A stretch of 64,000 nt of DNA from Streptomyces genisteinicus. Lineage in GTDB: Bacteria > Actinomycetota > Actinomycetes > Streptomycetales > Streptomycetaceae. Below, piece after piece: positions 1 to 7,868 of this stretch (positions within the stretch are counted from its first letter, which is position 1; every line of letters starts with the position of its first letter). Location of the stretch: NCBI RefSeq assembly GCF_014489615.1, contig NZ_CP060825.1:310001-374000 (forward strand), read 5' to 3'. Made by a program: the position numbers and the translations under genes. Below the pieces are notes generated by a model, which saw only the letters and a list, made by a program, of their open reading frames with translations, did not search any database and had not been told where the DNA came from.

Positions 1-817
1 TCATGGTGGTGCGCACCAGCTCCGGGCGACTCCGGCTGATCAGGGTGTACTCCTGGTCGGCCAGATGCGGCAGGTCGTCGATGGGCTGGTGGAAGGGGGT
101 GCGGACGCCTCCGTCGATCGCCTCGCCGATGGCGCGGGGCGCGTCCCGGGCGTCCCGGGCCCAGCCGTCCGCCCCGAGGAGCCCTGCGTAGCGCCCGTCG
201 GTGCCGAAGGCGGCGCCTCCGGTCACCACCGGGGTCCCGACCGCCTGGACGGCGGTGATCGCCGCGTGGGCGGCCGGCAGCCGGGTGGGGAGGGAGGAGG
301 AGAGGGCGACCACGTCCGGGCCGGTCTGGTGCAGGTGCCCGATGAGGTGGGGGGTGGGCACCTGCGCGCCCAGGAAGTCGACGGCGAACCCGCGGGCGCG
401 CAGGACCTCGGCGAGGATCCGGGCGGGCAGCGCGTGCCACTCGCCGTCGACGCAGGCCACCGCGACTCTGACGTCGCCGTGGGTGTCCGGGGCGTCGGAG
501 TGCAGGGCGACGGCGGCGATGACCCGCTCGTGGATGGCGGTCGCGGCGTGCTCCTGGGCGACGTTGATGCGGCCGGCCGCCCATTCCTCGCCGACCGTCG
601 TCTGGACGGGGGCGATGACGTCGAGCAGCACCTGTTCGGCGGTGACCCCGGCGTCGAGCGCGGCGAACACGGTGCGGGCGGCGGCCCGCTCGTCTCGTTG
701 GAGAACCGCCGCCCAGAGCAGTTCGCGGGTTTCGCGGCAGACCCGGGAGGCGTCGCCGGCCGGCGCGTCCTCCCGGTGGGAGCCGGCGCTCTCCTGGGTC
801 GTCAGGGGGGCCGTCAT
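1..817 (-). CDS. Cobalamin-binding (B12-binding) protein, C-terminus cut off by window edge
   Basis: The frame starts at ATG 817 and stays open to base 1, so about 272 residues are visible and the C-terminus is missing. The N-terminal half is a helical cobalamin cap domain. Around residues 80-91 it has W, nine residues, then EH (W-AAGRINVAQ-EH), the W-x9-EH signature of CarH/LitR adenosylcobalamin photoreceptors. A Rossmann-like B12-binding domain follows, with GEWHAL supplying the likely lower axial histidine (E-x-H) and a glycine-rich VVTGGAAFG segment later. There is no MerR helix-turn-helix before the cap, so direct DNA binding is unlikely. The ATG overlaps the stop of the upstream PP2C phosphatase gene by 4 bases, implying co-translation and a shared pathway. 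Inference: a cobalamin- and possibly light-dependent input to a partner-switching system. Sure of the family, unsure of the signal. Confidence 0.85.
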   Translation of the reverse strand, partial: MTAPLTTQESAGSHREDAPAGDASRVCRETRELLWAAVLQRDERAAARTVFAALDAGVTAEQVLLDVIAPVQTTVGEEWAAGRINVAQEHAATAIHERVIAAVALHSDAPDTHGDVRVAVACVDGEWHALPARILAEVLRARGFAVDFLGAQVPTPHLIGHLHQTGPDVVALSSSLPTRLPAAHAAITAVQAVGTPVVTGGAAFGTDGRYAGLLGADGWARDARDAPRAIGEAIDGGVRTPFHQPIDDLPHLADQEYTLISRSRPELVRTTM

Positions 818-2544
818 GCGGTGAACCTGCCTCTCGTCCGGCCGTCCACGGCGGTCAGGTGGTTCGAGTGCGGCGCGGTGACGACGACGACGGCCATGTC
901 GTCGTGCGCCCCCTCCCCCACCCACTGCGCGGCGAGCATCTGCACCCGCTCGACCACGGCTTCGGCCGGCAGGCCGGCGCACTCCGAGAGCGCCGCCTTG
1001 AGCCGGGACTCGCCGAACATCTCCCCGCCGAGCGGGCCGCCGCGCGCTTCGGTGATGCCGTCGGTGTAGAGCACGCAGCTCTCGCCCGGCGCCAGTTCGG
1101 CGACTGCCGTGCGGGCGGACACCTGCGGCAGGGCGCCGACGAGGGTGCCGGCGGTGTCGGCCTCCTCGACCTCTCCGGTGTTGCGCACGATCAGCGGCGG
1201 CGGATGGCCGGCGCTGGTCAGCCGCAGCCGGGCGCGCCCGCCCTCGCGGTGCACGGAGGCCAGGACCAGCGTGGCGAAGCGGGTGTGACGGGAGGTCACC
1301 AGTGATCCGTTGAGCAGGCGCAGCATCCGCTGGTGGTCCTCCGCCAGCGGCAGCATCGCCTGGAGCGTCGTACGGATCCGGCCCGTGAGCACCGCCGCCT
1401 CCAGGCCCTTGCCGCACACGTCGCCCAGGACGACCAGGGACGGGCTGTCGGGGGTGGCGCCGGGGTGCACGTCGTAGAAGTCCCCGCCGACGCGTTCCGA
1501 GTCGCGGGCGGCGCGGTAGCCGCCCGCGTAGTCGACGCCGTTCACGTGGTGGAGGCGCGGCGGGAGGAGTTCCGCCATCAGGGTCCGGGTGATGGCCGCC
1601 TGCTCGCTGTACATGCGGGCGGCGGAGACGGCCGCGCCGGCGCGGGCCGCGAAGAGCCTGCCGAACAGCTCGTCGGAGGCGGTGAAGGCGGCGCGTCCGT
1701 CGCGGCGGAGCAGGATCAGGGCCCCGGCGGGCACACCGTGCCCGGGGAGCGGGGTGACCACCACGGACCCCACGGGGCCGTCCCAGTAGTCGGGGACCAC
1801 CCAGGCCGGCAGCGCGAGCGGGTCGATCCAGCGCGACGGCACCGGCGGGAAGCCCTGGAGCGCCTCGGCGAGTCCGGGGACGAGGGTGGGGTCCATGGAG
1901 GTGGAGTGCCGGCTCGTCCGGCCGTCGGAGGCCACGATGACCGCGTGACGGCGTCCGCTGCGCGGTGCGACGACGACGGCCGCGTCGGCCAGGTGCTCGG
2001 CGGCGAGCTGGGCGGTCACCTCCATGCAGCGCTCGACGTTCAGCGACGCGAGCAGCTGGGAGGATGCCTCGGTCAGCAGCAGCGCCCGTTCCCGTTCGTC
2101 GCGCAGGGCCTCCTCCGCCGCGTGCCGGTCGGTGTCGTCCGCCAGCCACCAGGCCACGTCCCCGCCGGCCGAGGGCGAGGGATGGGCCTCGAACTGCCGG
2201 CCGCCGTGGGAGCCGCGGGCGGCCTGCGCCGGGATGCCGGCGAGCCGCCCGGAGGGCTGCGCACCGTCGGCGGCAACCGGCCCGGGGTCCGCCGCGGCCT
2301 GCGCCGGCAGGCGCCGGGCGGTCTCGGTGAACCGCTGGTGGGCGTCGGCCAGCCAGGCGGGGGCGACGTCGGTCAGCCAGGCGCCGGTGATCATCCCGGG
2401 GAAGAGGCGGGTGGCGGCCTCGTTCACCTCCACCACGCCTCCGTCGGGGTCGGCGACGAACGACGGATACGGCGCCCGCAGCCAGGAAACGGTCACGGTG
2501 GGCACGCCTTGCTGTTGAACCGGGGACTCCTCGGGAGCTGTCAT
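814..2544 (-). CDS. PAS-GAF-SpoIIE/PP2C serine phosphatase (RsbU-like)
   Basis: This 576-residue cytoplasmic phosphatase probably dephosphorylates a STAS-domain anti-anti-sigma factor. An N-terminal PAS-like domain (about residues 15-90, PYPSFVADPDGGVVEVNEAA) is followed by a disordered Ala/Pro stretch, a helical region, a GAF domain (about 155-320) and a SpoIIE/PP2C domain (about 345-560). The metal-binding motifs are intact: VGGDFYD, LGDVCGKG, YTDGITEA and HDDMAVV, so it should be catalytically active. It is the first gene of a two-gene unit with the cobalamin-binding protein (ATGA overlap). No strong Shine-Dalgarno sequence precedes ATG 2544, so the start is less certain than the family. 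Confidence 0.9.
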   Translation of the reverse strand: MTAPEESPVQQQGVPTVTVSWLRAPYPSFVADPDGGVVEVNEAATRLFPGMITGAWLTDVAPAWLADAHQRFTETARRLPAQAAADPGPVAADGAQPSGRLAGIPAQAARGSHGGRQFEAHPSPSAGGDVAWWLADDTDRHAAEEALRDERERALLLTEASSQLLASLNVERCMEVTAQLAAEHLADAAVVVAPRSGRRHAVIVASDGRTSRHSTSMDPTLVPGLAEALQGFPPVPSRWIDPLALPAWVVPDYWDGPVGSVVVTPLPGHGVPAGALILLRRDGRAAFTASDELFGRLFAARAGAAVSAARMYSEQAAITRTLMAELLPPRLHHVNGVDYAGGYRAARDSERVGGDFYDVHPGATPDSPSLVVLGDVCGKGLEAAVLTGRIRTTLQAMLPLAEDHQRMLRLLNGSLVTSRHTRFATLVLASVHREGGRARLRLTSAGHPPPLIVRNTGEVEEADTAGTLVGALPQVSARTAVAELAPGESCVLYTDGITEARGGPLGGEMFGESRLKAALSECAGLPAEAVVERVQMLAAQWVGEGAHDDMAVVVVTAPHSNHLTAVDGRTRGRFTA

Positions 2545-2741
2545 GACGCAGGGCCGGTCGGCCGGCCCCGTCCCTTCCGCTGGACATCACGGTGGCCGCT
2601 GGTACTTCGCGGGTGGACCCACCATCACCCGCCGGACGAAGCGGCTTCAAGCCGAGCCGCCACAATCACCCCTGGATCGATGCCGCACGGCAACACCCAC
2701 ACACGGCGGGCGCTCCGGCTTCACATCAGGGTCACAACTGA

Positions 2742-2766
2742 GGCCCCCGGGCGGGGCTCCGGGGCC
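2742..2766 (-). terminator. Hairpin after the PRC-barrel gene
   Basis: The arms ggcccccgg (2742-2750) and ccggggcc (2759-2766) pair with one bulged base and an 8-base loop. The hairpin starts 12 bases beyond the stop of the minus-strand PRC-barrel gene. There is no U-tract, which is usual for Streptomyces terminators. Confidence 0.5.
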
Positions 2767-2777
2767 GCGTCCGGCCT

Positions 2778-3197
2778 TCAGCGGATGAACGGGTAGCCCG
2801 GGTAGACGTAGCCCGCGCCCCAGTAGGGCGCGTAGCCGTAGTGGCGGTACACACCCGCGTAGTACTCGCCCGCGTCGACGAGGTCGGGGTCGTAGGCCGG
2901 CGCCCCCGCGACCTGCTGGTGGGAGGGTGCGATGTGCACGCTGTCGTCCGTGACCCGCACCACGGCGTCCACGGGGACGAAGGACTTCTTCTCCCCCAGC
3001 CCGAGGAAGCCGCCGTGCTCGACCAGCAGGAACCGGACCTTGCGCTCCTCGGCGTCGACGAGGAGGTCGGCGACGCGTCCGAGGTCGTTGCCCTCCGCGT
3101 CCCTCACCTTCCGGCCCCGTACGTCCTCCTCGGCGTGGGCCACGGCCTGGTCGGAGTCGGTGAGCGTGGTGAGAATCGGGGTTCCGCCTGCGATCAT
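2778..3197 (-). CDS. PRC-barrel domain protein with Tyr/Gly/Pro-rich tail
   Basis: This 139-residue protein starts at ATG 3197, behind a GAGAGG ribosome-binding site. Residues about 25-85 (DVRGRKVRDAEGNDLGRVAD ... VRFLLVEHGGFLGLGEKK ... FVPVDAVV) form a PRC-barrel, a small beta-barrel found in photosynthetic reaction-centre H subunits and RimM. In Streptomyces such proteins are often stress-associated and of unknown function. The C-terminal 35 residues are rich in Tyr, Gly and Pro (YAGVYRHYGYAPYWGAGY), suggesting a flexible tail. The gene is divergent from a STAS-domain gene and lies among general-stress signalling genes, so a stress role is plausible but inferred. Confidence 0.85.
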   Translation of the reverse strand: MIAGGTPILTTLTDSDQAVAHAEEDVRGRKVRDAEGNDLGRVADLLVDAEERKVRFLLVEHGGFLGLGEKKSFVPVDAVVRVTDDSVHIAPSHQQVAGAPAYDPDLVDAGEYYAGVYRHYGYAPYWGAGYVYPGYPFIR

Positions 3198-3355
3198 GGT
3201 GCATCGTCCTCTCGTCCGGGGGCAGCCGGAAGCCGTGATCTTCTCTCCGTCCGGCGGCCGTCCTGCTCGTCGCCTGCCCGCGTTCCCCGGCGCCATGCCC
3301 GCCAGTACCCGCCCCCCGCCGGACAGTGACAGTTGCCGCATGACAATCTGTGCAC

Positions 3356-3374
3356 GGACACCGCGCGGGTGTCC
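3356..3374. promoter_or_regulatory. Inverted repeat between divergent PRC-barrel and STAS genes
   Basis: A perfect 7-base inverted repeat, ggacacc-gcgcg-ggtgtcc, lies about 58 bases before the STAS start and 160 bases from the PRC-barrel start. It could be an operator or simply a leader hairpin. No convincing -35/-10 pair was found in this 234-base gap. Confidence 0.3.
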
Positions 3375-3431
3375 GGGCCGGAGCCGGGAGAGAATCCCGG
3401 GACGTCCCCACCACCGAGGAGCAGGAGAGCC

Positions 3432-3812
3432 ATGGGCGTTCGAGAAGAAGACCTGGACATCGAGGTCGAGATCCGCGACGACGTGACGGCCGTGCTGACC
3501 GTCGGCGGCGAACTGGACATCGAGACCGCCACCTTCCTGCACCACCACATGGCGAACCAGTTCACGCACGGCCGCCGCCACCTGGTGCTGGACCTGTCGG
3601 CGCTCACGTTCATGGACTCCTCGGGCCTCAACGTCGTGATCAAGGGGTCCCGCGAGGCCCGGGAGAAGGGCGGCGACGTGCACCTCGTGTCCCCCACCCC
3701 GGCGGTGCGGCGGCTGCTGGAGATCACCGGCCTCACGGTGACCACCCCGCTGCACACCGACGTGGAGGCGGCCGTGGCGGCCATCGGCGAGGCCGGGGAA
3801 CCGCAGGCATAG
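3432..3812 (+). CDS. STAS-domain anti-sigma factor antagonist
   Basis: This 126-residue single-domain protein starts at ATG 3432 behind the ribosome-binding site aggag. It has the anti-anti-sigma (RsbV/SpoIIAA/BldG-type) STAS fold: a beta strand LTVGGELDIETA near residues 20-32, and the phospho-acceptor loop ALTFMDSSGLNVV near residues 57-69, where one of the paired serines would be phosphorylated. In such pathways the unphosphorylated form binds an RsbW-like kinase and frees its sigma factor. A HATPase protein that could be its kinase partner follows 174 bases downstream on the same strand, beyond a hairpin. An N-terminal extension of the open frame to 3333 has no ribosome-binding site and was not used. 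Confidence 0.9.
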   Translation: MGVREEDLDIEVEIRDDVTAVLTVGGELDIETATFLHHHMANQFTHGRRHLVLDLSALTFMDSSGLNVVIKGSREAREKGGDVHLVSPTPAVRRLLEITGLTVTTPLHTDVEAAVAAIGEAGEPQA

Positions 3813-3818
3813 CCCGGC

Positions 3819-3870
3819 CCGGCCCGGTGGCGCCCCTCCCCCTCGGGGGCGGGCGGCGCCGCCGGGCCGG
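3819..3870 (+). terminator. Nested GC hairpin after the STAS gene
   Basis: Arms 3819-3834 and 3855-3870 form a 16-base stem with a single G-T mismatch, enclosing a smaller ccccc/ggggg stem. It starts 7 bases after the STAS stop codon. Confidence 0.6.
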
Positions 3871-3985
3871 CTCCGCGGCGCCGGCCGTACCGCACGGCTT
3901 CCGCCGCCGCGAGCGTGGACTTACGGCCATCGCGTAGCCTTCATTGCGGTACTTTCTGGCCGGGGCGAGTGATACGGGGGATGTG

Positions 3986-4381
3986 ATGGACGCGCAAGGG
4001 CACATCTGGCACATTCCTCAGGAGCCGGGCGCGTTCGCCCGCGCCCGCGACCTGACCGCCGCTGCCCTCGGCACCTGGGGGTGGCCGTCCGAGCGCGTCG
4101 AGGTGGCCGTCCTGCTCGTGTCGGAACTCGTGACCAACGCCCACCGGCACGCGGGCACGGACGCCTGGCTCCACGTGGAGCCGCTCCCCGACGGAGTGCG
4201 GATCGCCGTGCGCGACGGGAGCCCGGAGCCGCTCGCCCAGCGCACACCGGGCGTCGCCACCGCGTCGGGCGGCTTCGGTCTGCACCTTCTCGACCACCTC
4301 GCCTCCGGGTGGGGAGTGGACAGCCGGGCCGACGGCAAGCGCGTCTGGGCGGACGTCCTCGGCTCCCCCACGGACACCTGA
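3986..4381 (+). CDS. RsbW-like ATP-binding protein (HATPase_c_2)
   Basis: This 131-residue protein is a GHKL-type ATPase of the anti-sigma serine kinase family, the usual partner of STAS proteins. Its N-box is SELVTNAHRHAG (about residues 48-59). The following motif is abbreviated (VRDGSPEPL), and the G-rich lid is GGFGLHLLDHLA near residues 97-108. It is compact, as usual for the many small Streptomyces RsbW homologues. ATG 3986 follows a GGGGG stretch at suitable spacing and is preferred over the ATG at 3944, which has no ribosome-binding site. It is the likely switching partner of the STAS protein just upstream; its sigma target is not in the window. Confidence 0.85.
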   Translation: MDAQGHIWHIPQEPGAFARARDLTAAALGTWGWPSERVEVAVLLVSELVTNAHRHAGTDAWLHVEPLPDGVRIAVRDGSPEPLAQRTPGVATASGGFGLHLLDHLASGWGVDSRADGKRVWADVLGSPTDT

Positions 4382-4389
4382 CGGTGGCC

Positions 4390-4417
4390 GTGCCGCCCGC
4401 TTGCCGGTGGGCGGCAC
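4390..4417 (+). terminator. Hairpin after the RsbW-like gene
   Basis: A perfect 9-base stem (gtgccgccc at 4390-4398, gggcggcac at 4409-4417) with a 10-base loop lies 9 bases past the stop codon. Confidence 0.5.
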
Positions 4418-4624
4418 CGCGCCGCCGCTGCCGACCCGGCGGAGCGGCCGGATATGGTGGAGCACGGAGCAACCCGCCCGGTGAGGGCTTCGCACGCGGC
4501 CCGTCCCACCGATGCGTGCTGCGGAACCGAACGGTCAACGCTTTCCGGGAGTTGCCAGGGCGGGCGCGCACAGCGCCGGCGGCGCCACCGGCCGAGGACG
4601 TCTGATTTCGGAGTGTCACCTGAT

Positions 4625-5131
4625 ATGGACGCGAACAGCACCGCTCCCGACAGCGGGTCCGAGGCGACCGCGGAGGCCGCGCGTGAGCTGATCGAGCTCC
4701 TGGAGGTGCTGTGGGAACGCGGCAAGGACATGGTGTCGCCCGCGCCGGTGTCGGCGTCCCAACTGCGCGTCCTGTACTGCCTCGACCGTGACGACGGCAT
4801 CAATCTGCGCACCCTGGGACAGGTGCTGGGCTCCGCTCCCCCGTCGGTGAGCCGGCTGTGCGACCGGCTGGAGGCGCTGGGCTTCGTGCGGCGCCAGCCG
4901 AGCCAGGTCAGCAGGCGTGAACTGGAGCTGCGGCTGACCTCCCGGGGCCGGGCGTACCTGCGCGATCTGCGGTCCCAGCGGCAGGAGGCGCTGCTGGAGG
5001 TGATCGCCGCGATGCCGCCGTCGGCGCGCTCGGCGCTGCTGCGCGGACTCACGAGCTTCCAGGAGGCCGTCGACGACGCGGGCACGCTGCCCCGGAGACC
5101 CGTGGCGGTCAAGGGCGCCCGATCCGCCTGA
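4625..5131 (+). CDS. MarR-family transcriptional regulator
   Basis: This 168-residue winged-helix regulator has the MarR layout: a helical N-terminus (ELIELLEVLWERGKDM), then a winged helix with a recognition-helix region LGSAPPSVSRLCDRLEALGF (about residues 74-93), a wing containing SRRELELRLTSRGRAYL, and a C-terminal dimerisation helix. MarR proteins normally repress a divergent or adjacent gene in response to small phenolic ligands, but no obvious target adjoins it. It sits in the 243-base gap after the RsbW-like gene, convergent with a PP2C gene. ATG 4625 has GGAG about 11 bases upstream; GTG 4613 in the same frame is an alternative start. Confidence 0.88.
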   Translation: MDANSTAPDSGSEATAEAARELIELLEVLWERGKDMVSPAPVSASQLRVLYCLDRDDGINLRTLGQVLGSAPPSVSRLCDRLEALGFVRRQPSQVSRRELELRLTSRGRAYLRDLRSQRQEALLEVIAAMPPSARSALLRGLTSFQEAVDDAGTLPRRPVAVKGARSA

Positions 5132-5227
5132 GGCGGAGCGGCCGCGGCCCCTGACGGCCGTCCCCCACCAGCCGGTGCCTGCCGGATGCGCTCGGCGGTC
5201 ACCGCCGCCGCGGTCCGGACACCGGGC

Positions 5228-5291
5228 TCAGCTCTCCGGCGTCACCGTCGCGGCCGGGCTGCCGGGTTCAGCTCTCCGGCGTCACCGTCGC
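5228..5291. repeat. 40-bp tandem duplication covering the 3' end of a phosphatase gene
   Basis: The 24 bases from 5228 are repeated exactly from 5268, a period of 40. Each copy contains the reverse-complement stop codon, so the last eight codons and the stop of the phosphatase gene are present a second time downstream. A more degenerate third copy seems to lie at about 5199-5227. Confidence 0.8.
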
Positions 5292-6470
5292 CGCGGCCGG
5301 ACCGCCGGCGTCCGGGCGCCCGTACCAGTCGAGGCAGACGACCAGCGCGTCGTCGTCCAGCGGCGTCTCCCCGTGGTACCCGGCGAGTTCGCGCAGCACG
5401 GCGTGCGGCACCTGGGCCGGGGGCAGCAGGGCGGTGCCGAGGAGCGAGCGGGAGAGCGCGCGTTCACCGTACCGCTCGCCGCCCGGGGACGACGCGTCGT
5501 ACACCCCGTCGCTGCCGAAGAGCAGCCGGTCGCCCGGCCGCACCGTGAACCGCTGGACGGTGTAGACCGTGTCCTCGAACATGCCCAGCGGCAGCTGGTG
5601 GTCGAACGGGACGGCCTCGACCGTGCGCCCGCGCAGACGCCACATCCGGGGGGAGCCCGCGTCGACCGCCTCGACCTCGCCGGTGTTGCAGTCGAAGCGC
5701 AGCAGCAGCACCGAGACGTGGGCGCGGCCCTGGTAGTGGGAGTACACCGCCTGGTCGGCGAGGGCGGCCTGGTCGGCCAGCCCGAGTCCCGCACGGCGCG
5801 CGTTGCGCAGCGCGCTGACGGCGAGGTTGCTCAGCAGCGCGGCCTCGATGCCCTCCCCCATCCCGTTGGCGACGGAGAGGGTGAGGTGGTCGGCGGAGAC
5901 GGACCAGTCGTAGCTGTCGCCGAAGATCGCGTACGCCGGCTCCAGGTGGGCGCCGAGCGCGAACTCGTCGCGCTCGCAGGAGCGTCCGGGCAGCAGCTGC
6001 CACTGCATCTCCGCGGCGAGCGTCAGCCGGGCCGCGCGGCGGGCGAGCACGTAGAGGTCGGTGTCGCGCTCGGCGACCAGGATCTCGTGGCCGAGGGCCT
6101 GGCAGACGTATTCGAGCTCGGGCACCAGGTCCTGGGTGAACCGGTCGGCGGGAACCCGCACGGACAGCACGCCGAGGCGGTCGCCGCGGATGGTGACGGG
6201 AAGGTGGACGTCGACGTGTGCCCGGCCCCGCGCGAGGGACGCCTCCTGGGCGCCGAAGGCGCGCCCCTGGGGGGTGCCGTGCACGGCGACGGGCTCCCCG
6301 GCCCCCGGCCGGTCGCCGACGGCCTGGAGCGAGCGCATGGCGTAGTCCGCCATCCGCAGCTCGACGTTCAGTGCGCCGTAGCGCTCGGCGAGCGCGGTGG
6401 TGACCACGTCCAGCAGGGCGTGCGGTGCGGCACCGCGCAGTTCCCGCTCGAAGGCGGCAGATCTTTCCAC
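5268..6470 (-). CDS. GAF-SpoIIE/PP2C-like phosphatase with altered metal motif
   Basis: This 400-residue protein starts with GTG 6470; GGAGAG lies about 13 bases upstream and GAGG much closer. The N-terminal 140 residues look like a GAF-type sensor, and residues about 165-390 are a SpoIIE/PP2C domain. Motifs: IFGDSYDWS in place of the usual VGGDxYD, LFGSDGVYDA, and LDDDALVVCL. In the second motif the metal-binding aspartate of GDVxGHG is replaced by asparagine (VANGMGEGIEA), so activity may be reduced or use a different metal arrangement. I recall related actinobacterial proteins sharing the NGMGEG form. It is transcribed separately from the stressosome operon upstream, since two hairpins lie between them. 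A sensor-linked phosphatase or pseudophosphatase role is inferred. Confidence 0.85.
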   Translation of the reverse strand: MERSAAFERELRGAAPHALLDVVTTALAERYGALNVELRMADYAMRSLQAVGDRPGAGEPVAVHGTPQGRAFGAQEASLARGRAHVDVHLPVTIRGDRLGVLSVRVPADRFTQDLVPELEYVCQALGHEILVAERDTDLYVLARRAARLTLAAEMQWQLLPGRSCERDEFALGAHLEPAYAIFGDSYDWSVSADHLTLSVANGMGEGIEAALLSNLAVSALRNARRAGLGLADQAALADQAVYSHYQGRAHVSVLLLRFDCNTGEVEAVDAGSPRMWRLRGRTVEAVPFDHQLPLGMFEDTVYTVQRFTVRPGDRLLFGSDGVYDASSPGGERYGERALSRSLLGTALLPPAQVPHAVLRELAGYHGETPLDDDALVVCLDWYGRPDAGGPAAATVTPES

Positions 6471-6487
6471 GTCCTCAGTCTCTCTCT

Positions 6488-6546
6488 CCGCCGGGGCTCC
6501 CGGCGGCCGTCCGTGCGGACCGCCCGGCAGGGCTTCGGCCGGGCGG
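6488..6546 (-). terminator. Two consecutive hairpins closing the stressosome operon
   Basis: A perfect 9-base stem (6520-6528 with 6538-6546, loop 9) is followed in the minus direction by a perfect 8-base stem (6488-6495 with 6499-6506, loop 3). They lie 84 bases after the stop of the last operon gene (6630) and before the GTG of the next phosphatase gene. Confidence 0.6.
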
Positions 6547-6629
6547 CTCGTTCTGTTCTCCGTTGTCCGTCGTTCAGTCGTGCCGTCGTGCCGTCAACGG
6601 GCGTCCGCGCCGGGGCGCCCTGTGGTGCG

Positions 6630-7868
6630 CTAGCGCCGGCGTCTGCGCAGGGTGAGGGCCAGCGTGTCGTCCGGGTGGAGCACCAGGGTGTGCATGTCCG
6701 CGGCGATGGCGCCGGGGATCTCCTCCACCGGGCGGTCCGCGTGGCGCGCGGCCGACGCCGCCAGGCGGCGTTCGCCCTCCAGCGGGTCGCGGCGGCTCTC
6801 GGTGAGCCCGTCGGTGTAGAGGACCAGCAGGTCGCCCGGGTCGAAGCGGGCGCGCAGGACGTGGTCGCTGCCCGGCAGGGGATAGCCGACGCCCCTGCCG
6901 TGCACGTCCAGGTACTCGGTCCCGCCGTCGGCCCGTACCAGGAGCGCGGGCGGATGGCTGCCGTTGGCCAGCAGCAGCTCTCCGCCGGCCGGGTCGATCC
7001 GGGCCAGCAGCACGGTGGCCATCAGGTCGGGGTCGAGGCCGTGCAGGACCTCGCTCGCCCGCCCGACGATGGTCTTCAGCGGGTAGCCGTCCAGGGCGAG
7101 CGTGCGGACGGCGTGGGTCACGTCGAGGGCGGCGCGGGTGCTGCCCACCCCGTGGCCCAGGGCGTCCACGACGGTGATGTGGACGCTGCCGTCGGGCAGC
7201 ACGAACCAGTCGTACAGGTCCCCGCCGGTGGGCGCGTCGGTGTCCGCGGGCGCGTAGTGCACGGCGAGATCGAGGCCGGGGACCGACAGCGGCGGGGGCC
7301 GCAGGGCGTCCTCGAGCTCGCGCAGCATCTGGCCGTGGGCCCGGCGCAGCTGTTCGTCGCGCTCCTCCAGCTGGACGTAGAGGGCGAGGACGCCGCTGTT
7401 GGTCTCGTCGAGCTCGTGCTTGAGGCGCTCGTGGTCGGCGGTCAGCGCGTCCATGTCGGCCAGCAGGAGGGCCAGTTCCTCCTCGGCGGCGTCCTCGGCG
7501 CCGTCGCCTGCGGCCGTCGTGTCCCCGGCGGCGCGGGGCGCCGGAAGCGCGATCCGCCACTCGGTCCGGCGTGCTCCGGCGGCCGCGGGCGCCGGCAGGA
7601 GCGCCAGGGCGCCCGGATCGGCCGGCGGGGCGGTGCTGAGCGCCACGGTGAGGATGCCGGCGGCCGGTCCGCCGCCGGCGCCGCGGCGCGCGGTCAGGCC
7701 GACGGGGCGGCCCCGGTCCAGGTCGCGGCGGGCCACCTCGGCGACGGAGGCGGTGAGCCGCGCGCGGGTCCGGACCGGCAGGCCGTGGCGGGACGCGATG
7801 CCGCGCACGGCACGGCGCACCTCGGCAAGGCTCTCCAGTGGCCGTCGCCGGCCGGTGGGTTCGGTCAT
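6630..7868 (-). CDS. SpoIIE/PP2C phosphatase, last gene of the stressosome operon
   Basis: This 412-residue protein starts at ATG 7868, which overlaps the stop of the preceding gene by 4 bases. An Ala-rich N-terminal region of about 130 residues precedes a predicted coiled coil (about 130-180: LLLADMDALTADHERLKHEL and onward). The PP2C domain (about 195-408) keeps all metal motifs: TGGDLYDW, VVDALGHG, YTDGLTES and HPDDTLAL. The coiled coil probably couples it to an upstream sensor or to the RsbT-like activator, as RsbU's N-terminus does in Bacillus. As the last of five coupled genes it is the likely output phosphatase of this stressosome, and would act on a STAS protein such as the one at 3432. 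The substrate is inferred. Confidence 0.9.
   Translation of the reverse strand: MTEPTGRRRPLESLAEVRRAVRGIASRHGLPVRTRARLTASVAEVARRDLDRGRPVGLTARRGAGGGPAAGILTVALSTAPPADPGALALLPAPAAAGARRTEWRIALPAPRAAGDTTAAGDGAEDAAEEELALLLADMDALTADHERLKHELDETNSGVLALYVQLEERDEQLRRAHGQMLRELEDALRPPPLSVPGLDLAVHYAPADTDAPTGGDLYDWFVLPDGSVHITVVDALGHGVGSTRAALDVTHAVRTLALDGYPLKTIVGRASEVLHGLDPDLMATVLLARIDPAGGELLLANGSHPPALLVRADGGTEYLDVHGRGVGYPLPGSDHVLRARFDPGDLLVLYTDGLTESRRDPLEGERRLAASAARHADRPVEEIPGAIAADMHTLVLHPDDTLALTLRRRRR

Noticed and set aside
3333..3431. Longer N-terminus for the STAS protein
   Set aside because: No ribosome-binding site and a random Pro/Arg sequence; the ATG at 3432 has aggag and the family start.
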